Source of the DNA: Salvia splendens
Lineage: Eukaryota > Streptophyta > Magnoliopsida > Lamiales > Lamiaceae
Direction: 5' to 3'
Length of the DNA: 64,000 nucleotides
Assembly: GCF_004379255.2 (NCBI RefSeq)
Contig: NC_056049.1
Span: 2,108,001 to 2,172,000, forward strand
Shown here: positions 44,562 to 55,470 of the stretch, piece after piece
Layout: the number at the start of each line of letters is the position of its first letter
Numbering within the stretch: the stretch's first letter is position 1
Translations under genes and position numbers: made by a program
The notes under the pieces: model-generated
What the model was told of the DNA's origin: nothing
The model's database searches: none
What the model saw: the letters and a program-made list of their open reading frames with translations, nothing else

Positions 44562-45071
44562 ATGTCTCATGCATATTCTATCTTATTTCTCATCGGATTC
44601 ATGATTTTCCTTGTCACTCCATCTCTTGCTCTTGGATTAGACAAAGAAGATGCATCATCATTTGACTATGATATAAATAAAAATGACGAGGATGAGATGT
44701 TGTGGACACTCGTAAACCACCACCTCCACTTTGCTCCCTCTCCTCGCGGCCGCCGCAACCACCACCGCCACGCTCTCTCTCCTCATGGCAGCCGCCACCG
44801 CCATCCCATCGACCATCGTGTTCAGGCTCCTCATCACATCCACCACTCTCCTCCTCCACACCGGCACCATCCCATCGGCCATCATGCTCCTCCACCACAC
44901 CATCACGGCGGCCGTCGTGCTCTAGCTCCTCACATCCAACATGCTCTTCCTCCACACAACTACCATCCCGGCAGCCATCATGCTCCTCCTCCACACCATC
45001 ACCGCGGCCATCGTGCTCCATCTCCTCACATCCACCATGCTCCTCCACCACATAAATATACTGATAACTAA
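44562..45071 (+). CDS. Secreted His/Pro-rich repeat protein
   Basis: 169 codons in a single exon. There is a hydrophobic signal peptide (about residues 1-24, ending SLALG), then a short acidic segment (KEDASSFDYDINKNDEDE). A long basic region follows, made of His, Pro and Arg with repeated HHAPPPHHH- and IHHAPPPHK-like units, ending KYTDN. The family is not recognised. It resembles extensin-like or histidine-rich cell-wall proteins, and His clusters suggest metal binding, but that is inference. GC-rich low-complexity coding in an AT-rich setting, with a uniform reading frame through the repeats, supports a real gene. The CACTATAAAACG at about 44,540-44,551 is too close to the ATG to be an obvious TATA box. 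The minus-strand frames here are repeat shadows. Confidence 0.62.
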   Translation: MSHAYSILFLIGFMIFLVTPSLALGLDKEDASSFDYDINKNDEDEMLWTLVNHHLHFAPSPRGRRNHHRHALSPHGSRHRHPIDHRVQAPHHIHHSPPPHRHHPIGHHAPPPHHHGGRRALAPHIQHALPPHNYHPGSHHAPPPHHHRGHRAPSPHIHHAPPPHKYTDN

Positions 45072-45103
45072 ACTAAACAAAACAAGATAAGAATACACAT
45101 TGT

Positions 45104-45291
45104 AAGTCGTTTTCGGTCATATAACTCCAAAAGTGCATCCATTCTTTGGAGATACATATATTATTAAGTAGTTTTCAGTCATATAACTCCAAAAGTGCAT
45201 CCATTCTTTGGAGATACATATAATATTATTAAGTAGTTTTTAGTCATCTAACTCCAAAAGTGCATCCATTCTTTGGAGATACATATATTAC
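45104..45291. repeat. Tandem repeat, 3 copies of 62-65 bp
   Basis: Units start at 45,104, 45,166 and 45,231 (AAGTNGTTTT, then ATAACTCCAAAAGTGCATCC and TTCTTTGGAGATACATATA). It lies in the 3' region of the His-rich gene and may be in its 3' UTR. CCAAAG...CTTTGG pairs within each unit. Confidence 0.85.
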
Positions 45292-45691
45292 TATCTTAAT
45301 TTTTTGTTCTTATACTATAGTATGAGTTACTCAATTATCCTTATTTGTAATATATATTGAGTGTTACCATTACATATCTATGAATCAGTTTTCTATCATG
45401 GGTAATTAATTTTATTCATATGATTTTTTATACTATATGAGTTACTCAACTATCCTTATTTACAATATATTGAGTGTTACTGGTGCAGAGTAGTGATAAA
45501 ATGCAAACTCATATATTGTACAAACTCCAAAATTTTTTAACACAGTGTCAATACAACGTCAATACAGTGTAAAATTTCATGATTTTGATGTCAACACAAT
45601 GCCAATACAATATCAACACAATGTCAACCGTTGACACTGTGTTGATATTTTCTATTGTTATTATTTTGTAATCTGATTATTTACTGTACAG
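45292..45691. other. Spacer up to the NAP1 duplication breakpoint
   Basis: AT-rich, with a pair of degenerate repeats containing ACTCAA(T/C)TATCCTTATTT near 45,330 and 45,447. Repeated TCAACACA(A)TG/CAATACA words at 45,540-45,655 form imperfect inverted repeats (MITE-like, not bounded). Homology to NAP1 copy 1 starts at about 45,683. Confidence 0.45.
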
Positions 45692-48600
45692 TGAGGTACA
45701 CGAGCAAGCCCTTTACTCCTGTGATGGCAAAGGAGAGTAATGTTAAAGCAGGAAATTGGAAGAATGGTCCTGTTCTTTACTGATCAACCCAGGTGTGCAT
45801 GTCTATGGCATAATGAATTTCCAATATCCTCATTCGGACTATGTATCTTGTTTGAGGGAGTAAGGATCAGAGAAAGAAAGGAGCAAGTAATTCACTTAAC
45901 AGTATGTTAGACGCCAGCAGGTCAATGTATATATTAAGTTTTATCTGCTGCTGGTTATGCAGATGGTTTTTTCTGCCTATGCTTTTGCACAGAGTGAGGT
46001 TTAATGGTACTTTCAGCATGTCGGAGTAGCGTCTTCTAAATCCAAAACAGCTCGAGTTGTGTCAGTAGAAAATGTGAGAAAAGTTTCTTTCAAATGTATT
46101 TTTGTCGCGGGGCAGTTCTTTGTTGGATCTGTTTATTTTATTGAAATATAATCATTTTACCTTTCTTGATTTTTGGTAATTTTTTGGCATCTAAACACTT
46201 CATCTTTTTACTTGATTTACAATTGCAGGATCCAAACGACCCAACCATTGGTTTCTTATTGGATGGGATGGTCCGGCTTTGCTGTCTGGTCCGCAAGTAT
46301 ATTGCAGGTTAGGTTCCTTGTGGAGGAATTTTGAGACCTTGAACTTTATGTTGGTTTGCATGAGACTGAAAATATTTTGCCGCGTGACCTAGCATATTGC
46401 TGAACTTTTCATTCGTTGCAGTAATCAACTTCCAAAATGATGTCAAAACATGGAATTACTTATTTTGATTCTGATCTGATAATACTTTCAACATAGCATT
46501 TGTGTTGTAGCTTTCTAGAGCCCTCCTGAGATTTTCACTTGTATTGCAGCAATAGTGTGTCAATGCTAACATTGGTTGCTGGAAAACAAAGTGGCACAAT
46601 CTGAACTCTCCCTTTTATTTGATTTATTACTGAAATCTTGATATTTGTTTTCTCTCAGCCATTAGAGGCTATGCCTTATCATACCTATCATCCTGTGCTG
46701 GTAGAATCCGTTTCCTGCTTGGCACTCCTGGAATGGTGGCACTTGACCTAGATGCTACCTTAAAGGGACTTTTCCAAAGAATTGTTCAACATCTAGAGAA
46801 CATACCAAAACCTCAGGGAGAAAACATTTCTACAATCTCATGTGATTTATCGGTAAGCTGTTTATTCCCTTGCTCTCATTGTATCGACCCACAGTTTTTC
46901 CAAGTTCTAGAAATACTGTTGCTTAATCACTTCTTTAGTTTAGGTTTGCTTCTAGTTACTGATTGTTTTCTGACATCAGGAGTTACGCAAAGATTGGTTA
47001 ACCGATTGTTTTCTGACATTCAGGAGTTACGCAAAGATTGGTTAACTGTGTTGATGATTGTCACTTCTGCTCGTTCATCAATCAACATTAGACATTTAGA
47101 GAAAGCGACTGTATCCACTGGCAAAGAGGGGTTGCTGTCAGAAGGCAATGCTGCATACAATTGGTCCAGGTCTCTCTTTAACCAAACATCTTCTGAAAGA
47201 ATGTTGTACGTGCAGTCTGGTCACTTTTTAATTTGAACAAATTTGTTGTCTTGGAAAACTTCTTAAAATTGTTTATCTTGTTTCCTCTATGTAAAATACT
47301 ATATGGTTGCTCTTATGTTAAACTACACCACTTGACTGATCAGTACATAACGCAAAGTTTTTGAGTATGAAAAGTTGACACATTTTGAACATATGCAGAT
47401 GTGTTGATGAGCTTGAAACTCAATTAACAAAATTTGGGGGTTTGAAGAAACTGTACTTCTACCATCTACATCTTACAACCGTAAGTAGCATAATGTACAA
47501 AATCTTATAAGAATACAATATACTGTCAATCTGACTTAAATGGTACTGTAGGTTTTCCGCAACACCATGTTTGGGCCCGAGGGTCGTCCCCAACATTGCT
47601 GTGCTTGGCTTGGTGTTGCTAGCAGTTTCCCGGAATGTGCTTCATCAATTGCCCCAGAGGAGGTATCTTAAAAATATCAGTGCCTCACATTAGTTCAACC
47701 GTTCAAGTCAGTCCATAACTTTACTCTTACATATAGGTGACTAAAATCGGCCGTGATGCAGTTCTATATGTTGAGTCTCTTATTGAATCTATAATGGGAG
47801 GATTGGAAGGTTTAATTAATATTCTTGACTCTGATGGAGGATTTGGTTCCCTGGAGATGCAGGTTGCTACTTCTCTGTATGCTTCTGAGCTACGAACCAT
47901 AGTTTGGCATATTGTTCTTCTTTTATTAATTTTGTTTAAGTTTCAGCTTCTCCCAGACCAAGCAGCGAATCTCATGAACTTGACATCCAGATTATCCATT
48001 CCTTCAGCAAAGTCTCCGAAGGGTTCATATGGTTTTCATTTACCAGGCTATGAGAGCTATCCAGAAAATAACAGCTCCATCAAAATGTGAGTTTCCCTTT
48101 TGTTTTACTCCTCTTTTCCTCTATGCTATCTAGGTTGCAAATTTTCAGTTTTCTGTTTCGGTGACAGGTTAGAAGCTGCAATGCAGAGGTTGACAAATCT
48201 CTGTTCTGTCCTGAATGACATGGAGCCTATATGTGTTTTAAACCATGTTTTTGTCCTCAGAGAGGTAAGCGTCCCGTTTTGGTTGTATAAGTTGTTGACT
48301 TTTTAGATTCCCATACCCGACTCTTTCTCAATTCATTTCCATTTGTGATGCAGTATATGAGAGAATGCATCCTAGGGAACTTCAAAAGGAGATTGCTCAC
48401 TGTCCTGAAAACTGATTCCGATCTTCAGAGACCATCAGTCTTAGAGTCACTAATCCGTAGACATACTTCCATAGTTCATCTAGCAGAGCAACATGTCAGC
48501 ATGGACCTCACCAATGGCATTCGTGAAATTCTCCTTGCAGAGACCTACTCAGGTCCCGTTTCATCTCTACAGTTGTTTGAAAAACCCGTGGAACAGCAGA

Positions 48601-50203
48601 CAGGCTCAGCTACTGAAGCTGTATGCAATTGGTACATAGAAAACATTGTTAAGGATGTGGCTGGTGCCGGAATCCTATTTGCACCTCGTCATCGATGCTT
48701 TAAGAGCACGAGGCCAGTTGGTGGATACTTTGCCGAGTCAGTAACCGACCTCACGGAACTGAAAGCCTTCGTTCGAGCTTTTGGGAGCTACGGAGTTGAC
48801 AGGCTGGATCGGATGCTAAAAGAGCACACTGCAGCTCTCCTGAACTGCGTTGACACAACATTGCGTGCAAATCGTGAGAATCTGGAGGCAGTTGCAGGGA
48901 GTATGCATTCTGGTGATAGGATAGAAACGGAAGCGAATATTAAGCAGATAGTTGATATGGATACGATGGTTAGGTTCTGCATCCAGGCGGGGCAAGCCAT
49001 TGCTTTTGATTCCCTTTTGGCTGAAGCTTCAGGTATTGTTTTAAAAGAAGGCGCTCCTCTGATTCATTCGCTGCTAACGGGTGTTGCAAATCACTTACCT
49101 GATGAAATACCGGAAAACAAGGAGATCAGGAGAATGAGAAGAGTAGCGAACTCTGTAAATGTGGCTGGTGATCACGACTTCGCATGGATCAGATTGATAC
49201 TGGAAGAGGTCGGGGGTGCAACTGACGGATCATGGAGCTTGCTGCCGTATCTATTTGCAACTTTTATGACATCTAATATCTGGTATACAACTGCTTTCAA
49301 CGTCGAAACCGGAGGCTTCAGCAACAACGTTCATTGTTTAGCCAGGTATGCAAATGCAATAGGCCCTTTTTTTATGAAGATTACATAAGAATGATCTCAA
49401 AATCTAGAGACTAAAATACCTTTTATCAGGTGCATATGTGCAGTGATCGCGGGAAGTGAACTCGTGAGGCTCGAAAGAGAGTATCGACAGAAACACTCGC
49501 TTTCAAACGGACACATCAGCGAATCCTTGGACCCTGAGGCACCAAACTACGCTTCCATTGATGCAAGCATAAAATCCACAATGCAGCTTTTCATCAAATT
49601 CTCAGCAGTAATAATTCTGGATTCTTGGAGTGAAAGCAATAGGTAATTCGAAAAATGTCACAATTTGATAAGCTCTCCCTCCCTACATATACTTATGTTG
49701 GTTTCTGCAGGTCCCACCTCGTGGCGAAGCTGATCTTTCTCGATCAAATCTGCGAGATCTCGCCACACATTCCACGGAGCACGTTGGAGTCTCATGTGCC
49801 TTACACCATTCTTCGCTCCATCTACAGCCAATGCTACTCGAATTCTTCCACTCCCTTCGCGCAAATAAGTGGTTCGCCAAGGCATTCTCCGGCCATGTCC
49901 CTTGCTCACGGCTCCCCATCGCTGAGGCAACCCCGTGGCGATTCATCAACTCCACTATCCAACACACACGACTCGGGCTATCCCAAACCGTCTTCCACCC
50001 ACGGCCAAGATCAGTATGAGATGGACAGTTTCGGTGCGAGAAGCATCAATAGCACAAATCGGAACGTCAGGCGATCCGGTCCCTTGGATTACAGCCAAAG
50101 CCACAAATCGAAATTCGCCGGAGGGTCCACGTCAACTAGCACTGGTCCTAGTCCCTTGCCCAGATTTGCTGTTTCGAGATCCGGCCCTATATCATATAAA
50201 TAA
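45692..50203 (+). pseudogene. NAP1: NAP1 (SCAR/WAVE subunit), C-terminal exons, copy 2
   Basis: Same thirteen exons as copy 1: 45,692-45,792; 45,963-46,073; 46,229-46,307; 46,659-46,852; 47,024-47,169; 47,399-47,480; 47,552-47,662; 47,737-47,862; 47,947-48,086; 48,168-48,264; 48,354-49,345; 49,430-49,642; 49,711-50,203. From the third exon on the frame is open, to RFAVSRSGPISYK and TAA. The first visible exon has lost 10 bp and 22 bp relative to copy 1, the latter between CCAG direct repeats. The second has a TAA at 46,002-46,004. Sequence upstream of 45,683 is unrelated to NAP1, so this copy is 5'-truncated. Without an N-terminal half it cannot be a normal NAP1. It is a pseudogene, or at most a source of a truncated C-terminal protein. 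Confidence 0.9.
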
Positions 50204-51606
50204 AGAGAGCTGTTACAATGGTGAAGCAATTTTGTATATTTTGTACAACTTCTATTATTACATTATTTATATTCCTAGTTTAAGTTGTTTTTTTGCCTGT
50301 AATAACACTTTCAATCTTAATGTAAAAATAACTCTTCTTTATGTTTTTTTTTAATTTAATACATGAACATAAATTTAAGGGTCACAATGGAAAGGATACT
50401 AGTATTTAGTTTGTGATTCTCATATTCTACATTTTCATTTTGTATTTATGAAAAAGACAAAAAGGAATAACTAAAGTTTCAAATAAAAGTTACTACTCCT
50501 TTTCTCTCTGTAACTACTTCCCCCATGACTTTGGAATGCCAGCCTCTCTTTCCATTACACCACCTTCCACAGGAAAAAGAAAGTCAAGAAAATGATATTC
50601 TAATTTCTCTTTTATTAATTATGTATGCTTAATAATCAACTTGGATTAAAAGGCAGGATATCATGTGTTTTATATTTAATCTCAAATATTTTAAGAAAGC
50701 TAGTAACATTAACTGTAATACTCTTCGTCTACAATCAATAGTCTTTTTTTAGTTTTAGGTCCTCAGCAAAAATTAATCTCTTTTAATTTTTAACAATTTT
50801 CTTTTTTAATAAAGTGAGTCGCATTGTTCACAAATAATATTTTAATTAATTATATTATTTTTTTCCTTTCTCATTCTTTATCAATTTTTCACTATCATCG
50901 CCTTTAATTCCTTTTGTCAATTGATTGTATCTCCCAATATCAACCATTATGCCATGATATGATTCCCTAAAGTTCAACCTAGGACTCATACATTTATAGC
51001 CCAATTCATATGTTTTTAAGACTCAATTTAATTGACAGCCCACTTAGGCTGAATGTCCAATAAGCCCATTATTTAGGCCCACTAAATGATTTCTCACCTT
51101 CTTTCCTTCGTACTTTTGGAACCATGGAATCTAAAGTAGCATTCGTCTCAACGATCTCTTTGGCATTCTCGACAATGAAAATCTTTTTGACATTGGTCTC
51201 GGCTCTTCTCCTGTATGCTCGTCCTTTCTAGATCGGCAGCTTCTCCTCGGCTTTTTCCTCCCCGAAATTCAGTTTCTTCTTCATGTTATCTCTATGCGAC
51301 TCACTTTGTTTTACATTTATTAAAATTTGAGTCTGGTCAACTTGTGATAATTAATGGTGGACAAAACAATAGTTATTTACTATACAATTAGGATTTAATA
51401 TTACTCCATTTATATAGATTTCCAGTGGCTAGTATGCTATAAACATAACAAATTTGGAAAATCATTTTCAAATTTTTTACTATGCATAATGAATTATTGT
51501 TTGACTTTGAACATGACAACTCACTTTACTTTATTTAATTCGATTTAACATCAAACCAATTTTATTCTTATTTGACAATTGCACTAACATGACCTATTTA
51601 CTTTAA
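50204..51606. other. NAP1 3' region and intergenic sequence, copy 2
   Basis: Colinear with 13,486-14,597 and 15,121-15,423. It lacks the solo LTR and has scattered substitutions. No gene recognised. It ends in the TAA target site of the Harbinger element. Confidence 0.5.
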
Positions 51607-53522
51607 GAGCATCTCCAGTGGTCGGATGTCCCACTCGGACATCCACTAGGACTTCCTAAAAACACCTCCTGCCACGTCACTAGGACTTCCCATCCCACTG
51701 CCACGTCACTAGGACTTCCCCTTCACAATCCGCCCTTCCCATCGCCCTTCCCACTAGGACTTCCCGCAATAAAAAAAAATCACAAATTCACAAATAAAGC
51801 AATTTACGTTTACGGAAATAAAATTTCAACACGAATACGAACGGGAAAAATTAACAACTTCATTAAAAAAAACATACATGATTTGAAAAAAAATTACATA
51901 GTAATAAAACAAAAAAAGTAATAACATCAACGTCAACCCCTCCGCGTCCAAACCTCTTCGATAATATCGTTCTGAAGTCGAACATGGGCATCTGTTTGCC
52001 GCATGTCGGCAAATGCACGCATCCGCTCGACCTCTCCATGAGGTACCCCCATATTCACATTCGCGGTGGCCACGCCGTGACTTGGACCTGCACCCGTATC
52101 ATCTTCATTGGTCCACTGAGTCAGTTCTGCAGCTTCATTTTCGACAATCATGTTGTGCATTATGATACATGCGTACATGACATCGCCGATGTTGGGAATA
52201 TACCACTGCCGTGCAGGACCCTTTACTACCGCCCATCGACTCTGGAGCACACCAAATGCCCGCTCCACATCCTTGCGCGCTGCTTCCTGACGGCTCGCAA
52301 AGTATGACTTCTTTTGTCCGAGCGGATGCTTGATTGTCTTCACAAAGACGGGCCAGTTTGGGTATATCCCATCCGCCAAATAGTATCCCATATTGTGCTG
52401 GTTGCCGTTGGCGACGAAACTGATGGCGGGACCAACGCCATTGCACTGAGCGTTGAACAGGGGCGACGACTGGAGAACGTTGATGTCGTTGTTCGACCCG
52501 ACGACTCCAAAATAAGCATGCCATATCCACAGGCGGTAGTCAGCTACAGCTTCAAGGATCATCGTGGGATGCTTGGCTTTGAAGCCGGTAGTGTACATCC
52601 CCTTCCAGGCGGCGGGGCAGTTCTTCCACTCCCAATGCATACAATCTATGCTGCCCAACATCCCAGGGAACCCGTGCACCGACCCATGCATATCTATCAG
52701 CCTCTGGCAGTCTTCGGGGCTCGGACTCCGAAGATACCGCTCCCCGAATATCGCTCTCACGCCCGCGCAAAAATTCTGCAGACACTCGACGACTGTCGAC
52801 TCGCCAATGTGGAGGTACTCGTCGAACATGTCGGCTGCGCCTCCGTACGCCAGTTGTCTGATTGCGACAGTGCACTTCTGTAAGGGCGTGAGTCCGGGTT
52901 TGCCAACTGCATCCTCCCTGATCCTAAAATATAGGTATCTTCTCTCTAAAGCACTCACGATATGCATAAACAGCGGACGATGCATCCTAAAACGTCGCCG
53001 GAATAAGGCATCCCCAAAACGCGGCTGCGGAGGAAAGTAGTCCTGATACAACCGAATATGTGCAGCAATGTGGTCACGGGGTATTGTGGCTCGACGACGG
53101 ATCGGCCGATGTACCGCCGCCTGCTGCCGCCGCTGCTCCCTCTGGTGTAGCAGCCTATCTATCGCACCTTCCACAGCGACCTCCAATTCATCCTCGCTAT
53201 CACTGTCACTAGCCATTCTAGATATACTTGAAAATAGAGATGTAGAGAGAGAAACTTGTTAACACAAGTGGTGCGAATGAAATGAAGTTCAACGAGCCGT
53301 ATATATAGAGTTTAAAAAAAAATTTAAATTAAATACCGGACTTCCGACCCGGACGTCCGACCCACGCCACAATGGCGGACGTCCGCCCGCCCGTCGCCCG
53401 CACGTCCGAGGACACCCGACGTCCTTACGGGACGTCCGTATCCGAGTTGAAACGCCACAATGGCGGACGTCCCGGTCGCCCGTCGCGGATGTCCGACCGG
53501 ACGTCCGCCATTGGAGATGCTC
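51607..53522 (-). mobile_element. PIF/Harbinger element, copy-2 specific
   Basis: 1,916 bp with inverted ends GAGCATCTCCAGTGG and GGAGATGCTC (complement GAGCATCTCCAATGG), flanked by TAA duplications (51,604-51,606 and 53,523-53,525). The right subterminal 180 bp is packed with GGACGTCCG-type palindromic words, likely transposase-binding repeats. It holds one intact transposase frame and no Myb-like second gene, which PIF/Harbinger elements normally need. Absent at the equivalent place in copy 1, where about 40 flanking bases are also missing. Confidence 0.92.
51933..53216 (-). CDS. PIF/Harbinger transposase (DDE_Tnp_4, ALP1/HARBI1-like)
   Basis: 427 codons, uninterrupted, single exon. There is an acidic N-terminus (ASDSDSEDELE), then an Arg/Gln-rich helix-turn-helix-like region (about 20-180, with FRRRFRMHRPLFMHIV and LAYGGAADMFDEYLHIGEST). 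The DDE_Tnp_4 nuclease domain follows: first Asp in LGSIDCMHWEW, second in GSNNDINVL, Glu in KDVERAFGVLQSRW. It ends with MHNMIVENE and an Asp/Glu-containing tail. All catalytic positions are present. It would cut and paste the element at TWA sites together with a Myb-like partner not encoded here. Intact ORF and clean ends suggest recent movement. A domesticated ALP1-type gene is unlikely because inverted repeats and a target duplication flank it. Confidence 0.93.
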   Translation of the reverse strand: MASDSDSEDELEVAVEGAIDRLLHQREQRRQQAAVHRPIRRRATIPRDHIAAHIRLYQDYFPPQPRFGDALFRRRFRMHRPLFMHIVSALERRYLYFRIREDAVGKPGLTPLQKCTVAIRQLAYGGAADMFDEYLHIGESTVVECLQNFCAGVRAIFGERYLRSPSPEDCQRLIDMHGSVHGFPGMLGSIDCMHWEWKNCPAAWKGMYTTGFKAKHPTMILEAVADYRLWIWHAYFGVVGSNNDINVLQSSPLFNAQCNGVGPAISFVANGNQHNMGYYLADGIYPNWPVFVKTIKHPLGQKKSYFASRQEAARKDVERAFGVLQSRWAVVKGPARQWYIPNIGDVMYACIIMHNMIVENEAAELTQWTNEDDTGAGPSHGVATANVNMGVPHGEVERMRAFADMRQTDAHVRLQNDIIEEVWTRRG

Positions 53523-53640
53523 TAATGGATTATTTCTTTGTTCCGTCCCATCCTAACTCTTTCAGTCCTAAATATAAATCTCACAACACTTTATGTGATT
53601 GATTCATGCTTGTAACACATATCAAGATCATCTCTCAACT

Positions 53641-53790
53641 ATGAAGACAAGCTTTTCCACCATCACTTTAATTCTTCTTGTGTTTAATATTTCATTCACA
53701 CAAGCAATATCCACTCGTCACTTCCTTGAATGTCTCTCCCAACTATTCAACAACTACTCTTGCATTCCCAACCATGTCTACACCCCTAAT
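53641..53790 (+). pseudogene. Berberine-bridge-enzyme-like N-terminal fragment, copy 2
   Basis: Fifty codons, signal peptide plus FLECLSQ...YTPN, differing by two substitutions in the translation from the fragment at 15,535. It is cut at the same codon by the same retroelement remnant, so truncation predates the duplication. The Harbinger element lies 118 bp upstream. Confidence 0.6.
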
Positions 53791-53792
53791 AC

Positions 53793-54361
53793 GATGAGGG
53801 ATCGTATTCCGGACGGGCAACGAATTGCCAAAGGGGGACGATCGTTTGCGGAGGTTTTCTCCGTCGAGCCGCCGCCGTCCACAAGGGTTTTTCATCGAAA
53901 AGTAGAAAACTTACGATAAAAGTAAATAAGCGAGAGAAATAGGGTAAGTTCTGATTTATTGAATGAATAATTCAATGCATAGAGTCCCTATTTATAATAA
54001 CTACGAACCCTGATTTGGTTCGACTCGATCATTCCGGGAAAGAACCAACGAGAAAACCATGATGCTTGACGACAGTTTCAATGAACAGACGAGCAACCCT
54101 CAAGGCATCAAAACGGGTCGGTAAAGGAGCAAAGTGGCTATACTTCGATAGACTATCCACAACCACCATTACAGTAGTATAACCCTTTGACAACGGTAAT
54201 CCCACTATGAAGTCCATTGAGACGTCTTCCCAAACCTGCATGAGAATAGCGTAAGGGTTGTAGTAACCCGGCGGGCTTCTGCGTGGAGTACTTAGTCGTT
54301 TGACATTCAACACAAGACGCCACAAAACTTTTCACATCCGGACGCATACCCGCCTCAAAAG
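53793..54361 (-). mobile_element. Chromovirus remnant: LTR fragment fused to integrase fragment, copy 2
   Basis: Same structure and junctions as 15,687-16,255. The integrase part reads MDFIVGLPLSKGYTT here, closer to a functional core than copy 1. Minus strand, with no RT or gag. Confidence 0.75.
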
Positions 54362-54649
54362 ACGTTCACAAAAATCACCCTTTTGAAAAAAGTACAACAA
54401 TTTCCGGCCCACATTCTCTCAAAACAGTCAGCCCATTCATTTAAACAACTCCAACCCAACTAAACAATTGTTGCAACACATAACAATTTAGTAGGCCCAA
54501 CTTAAGAAATCCCCCTTGTACAAAACAAAATACATGTTCCAAATAAAAATTAATTGGTGTAGCTGTCCATCAAAATAAAAATTCCCAGCCCAAGGTAAAT
54601 AATTCCCATTCTCTTATTTCATCTCACAATTTCCGAATCAAGAGACACC

Positions 54650-54805
54650 AAACTCTCTTTCTCAAACTCTCGTCTCCTTCAACTTCACCGCAACACCGCC
54701 CCTCCGTCGCCATCCTTTGCGGAAACTCCAGGCGTTCATCGCCGCTGCCGCTGCCTCTCCGTCGCCGCCTCAGCTCGCCGGCGTGATACTGGCCATTCAC
54801 GCCAG
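54650..54805 (+). other. NLR leader exon, copy 2
   Basis: C/T-rich exon-like sequence ending in donor GCCAG|GTAAGTG at 54,806, colinear with the leader at 16,541-16,697. The matching acceptor is missing downstream (see the Harbinger remnant). The 5' end was not determined. Confidence 0.55.
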
Positions 54806-54981
54806 GTAAGTGTCTCCCCTCCCACTTTAAAATAGTTAACTGTTTTTTTATTTTTTTTTTTAAATTCCAAGGCGTTTAATAAATATGGTACCGAGGTAGT
54901 ATATAATACTACTTTTTCTCGCTCTTATTTTACTCTCTTTCAAGTACTTTATTATATAAACTTTATTCACTTTCTACTTTA

Positions 54982-55460
54982 GGCCATCCGCAATGGAGAG
55001 GACGATGGCACGCCCGATGGCGCGCATCGTCCGCGCCAGCCATCGTCCGCTCCATTGCAGGTGCGTGACATCGGCCGCGCCCCATTGCCGCGGACTACAC
55101 TAAGGGCTCGGAGTATAGCGCGGACGATGCCCATCGTCCGTGCCATCGTCCGCCCCATTGCGGCATGTGCGGACGATGGCCGCGGACGATAGGCAATCGT
55201 CCGCGACATCGTCCGCCCCACTGTGGGCTACGCGGACGATGGTTGCGGACGATGTCATATATGCGTGCATAATCATGCACAACATGATAGTCGAGAATGA
55301 AGGCGGAAGCATCTAGCTCGTCCAGCACGCCAACCGAGACACCCAATAGAGGGTTACCGTTAGGCTTTGATGAGGTTCTATCTAGACAGGCCTCAATGAG
55401 CAACTAACAGGATCATGCGCAGCTCATGAGCGACATGATTGAAGAATGAGCGACATCGTC
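54982..55460 (+). mobile_element. PIF/Harbinger remnant replacing the NLR start region
   Basis: Begins GGCCATCCGCAATGG after TTA, followed by many GCGGACGATGG/CATCGTCCGC palindromic words. On the plus strand it encodes the transposase C-terminal string YACIIMHNMIVENEGG (about 55,255-55,305), followed by stops. The right inverted repeat is missing: the remnant runs straight into the NLR coding sequence. The native intron 3' end, acceptor and first eight codons seen at 17,100-17,150 are gone. Confidence 0.75.
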
Positions 55461-55470
55461 CGCCGCCGCC

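Noticed and set aside
44614..45055. Other long frames over the His/Pro-rich gene (Glu/Gly-rich antisense, Ser/Pro-rich sense)
   Set aside because: Trinucleotide-rich repeats open all frames. Only the 44,562 frame has a signal peptide followed by an ordered domain layout.
45540..45660. Repeated CAATACA/GTCAACACA words as a MITE
   Set aside because: Imperfect inverted repeats without definable ends or target duplication.
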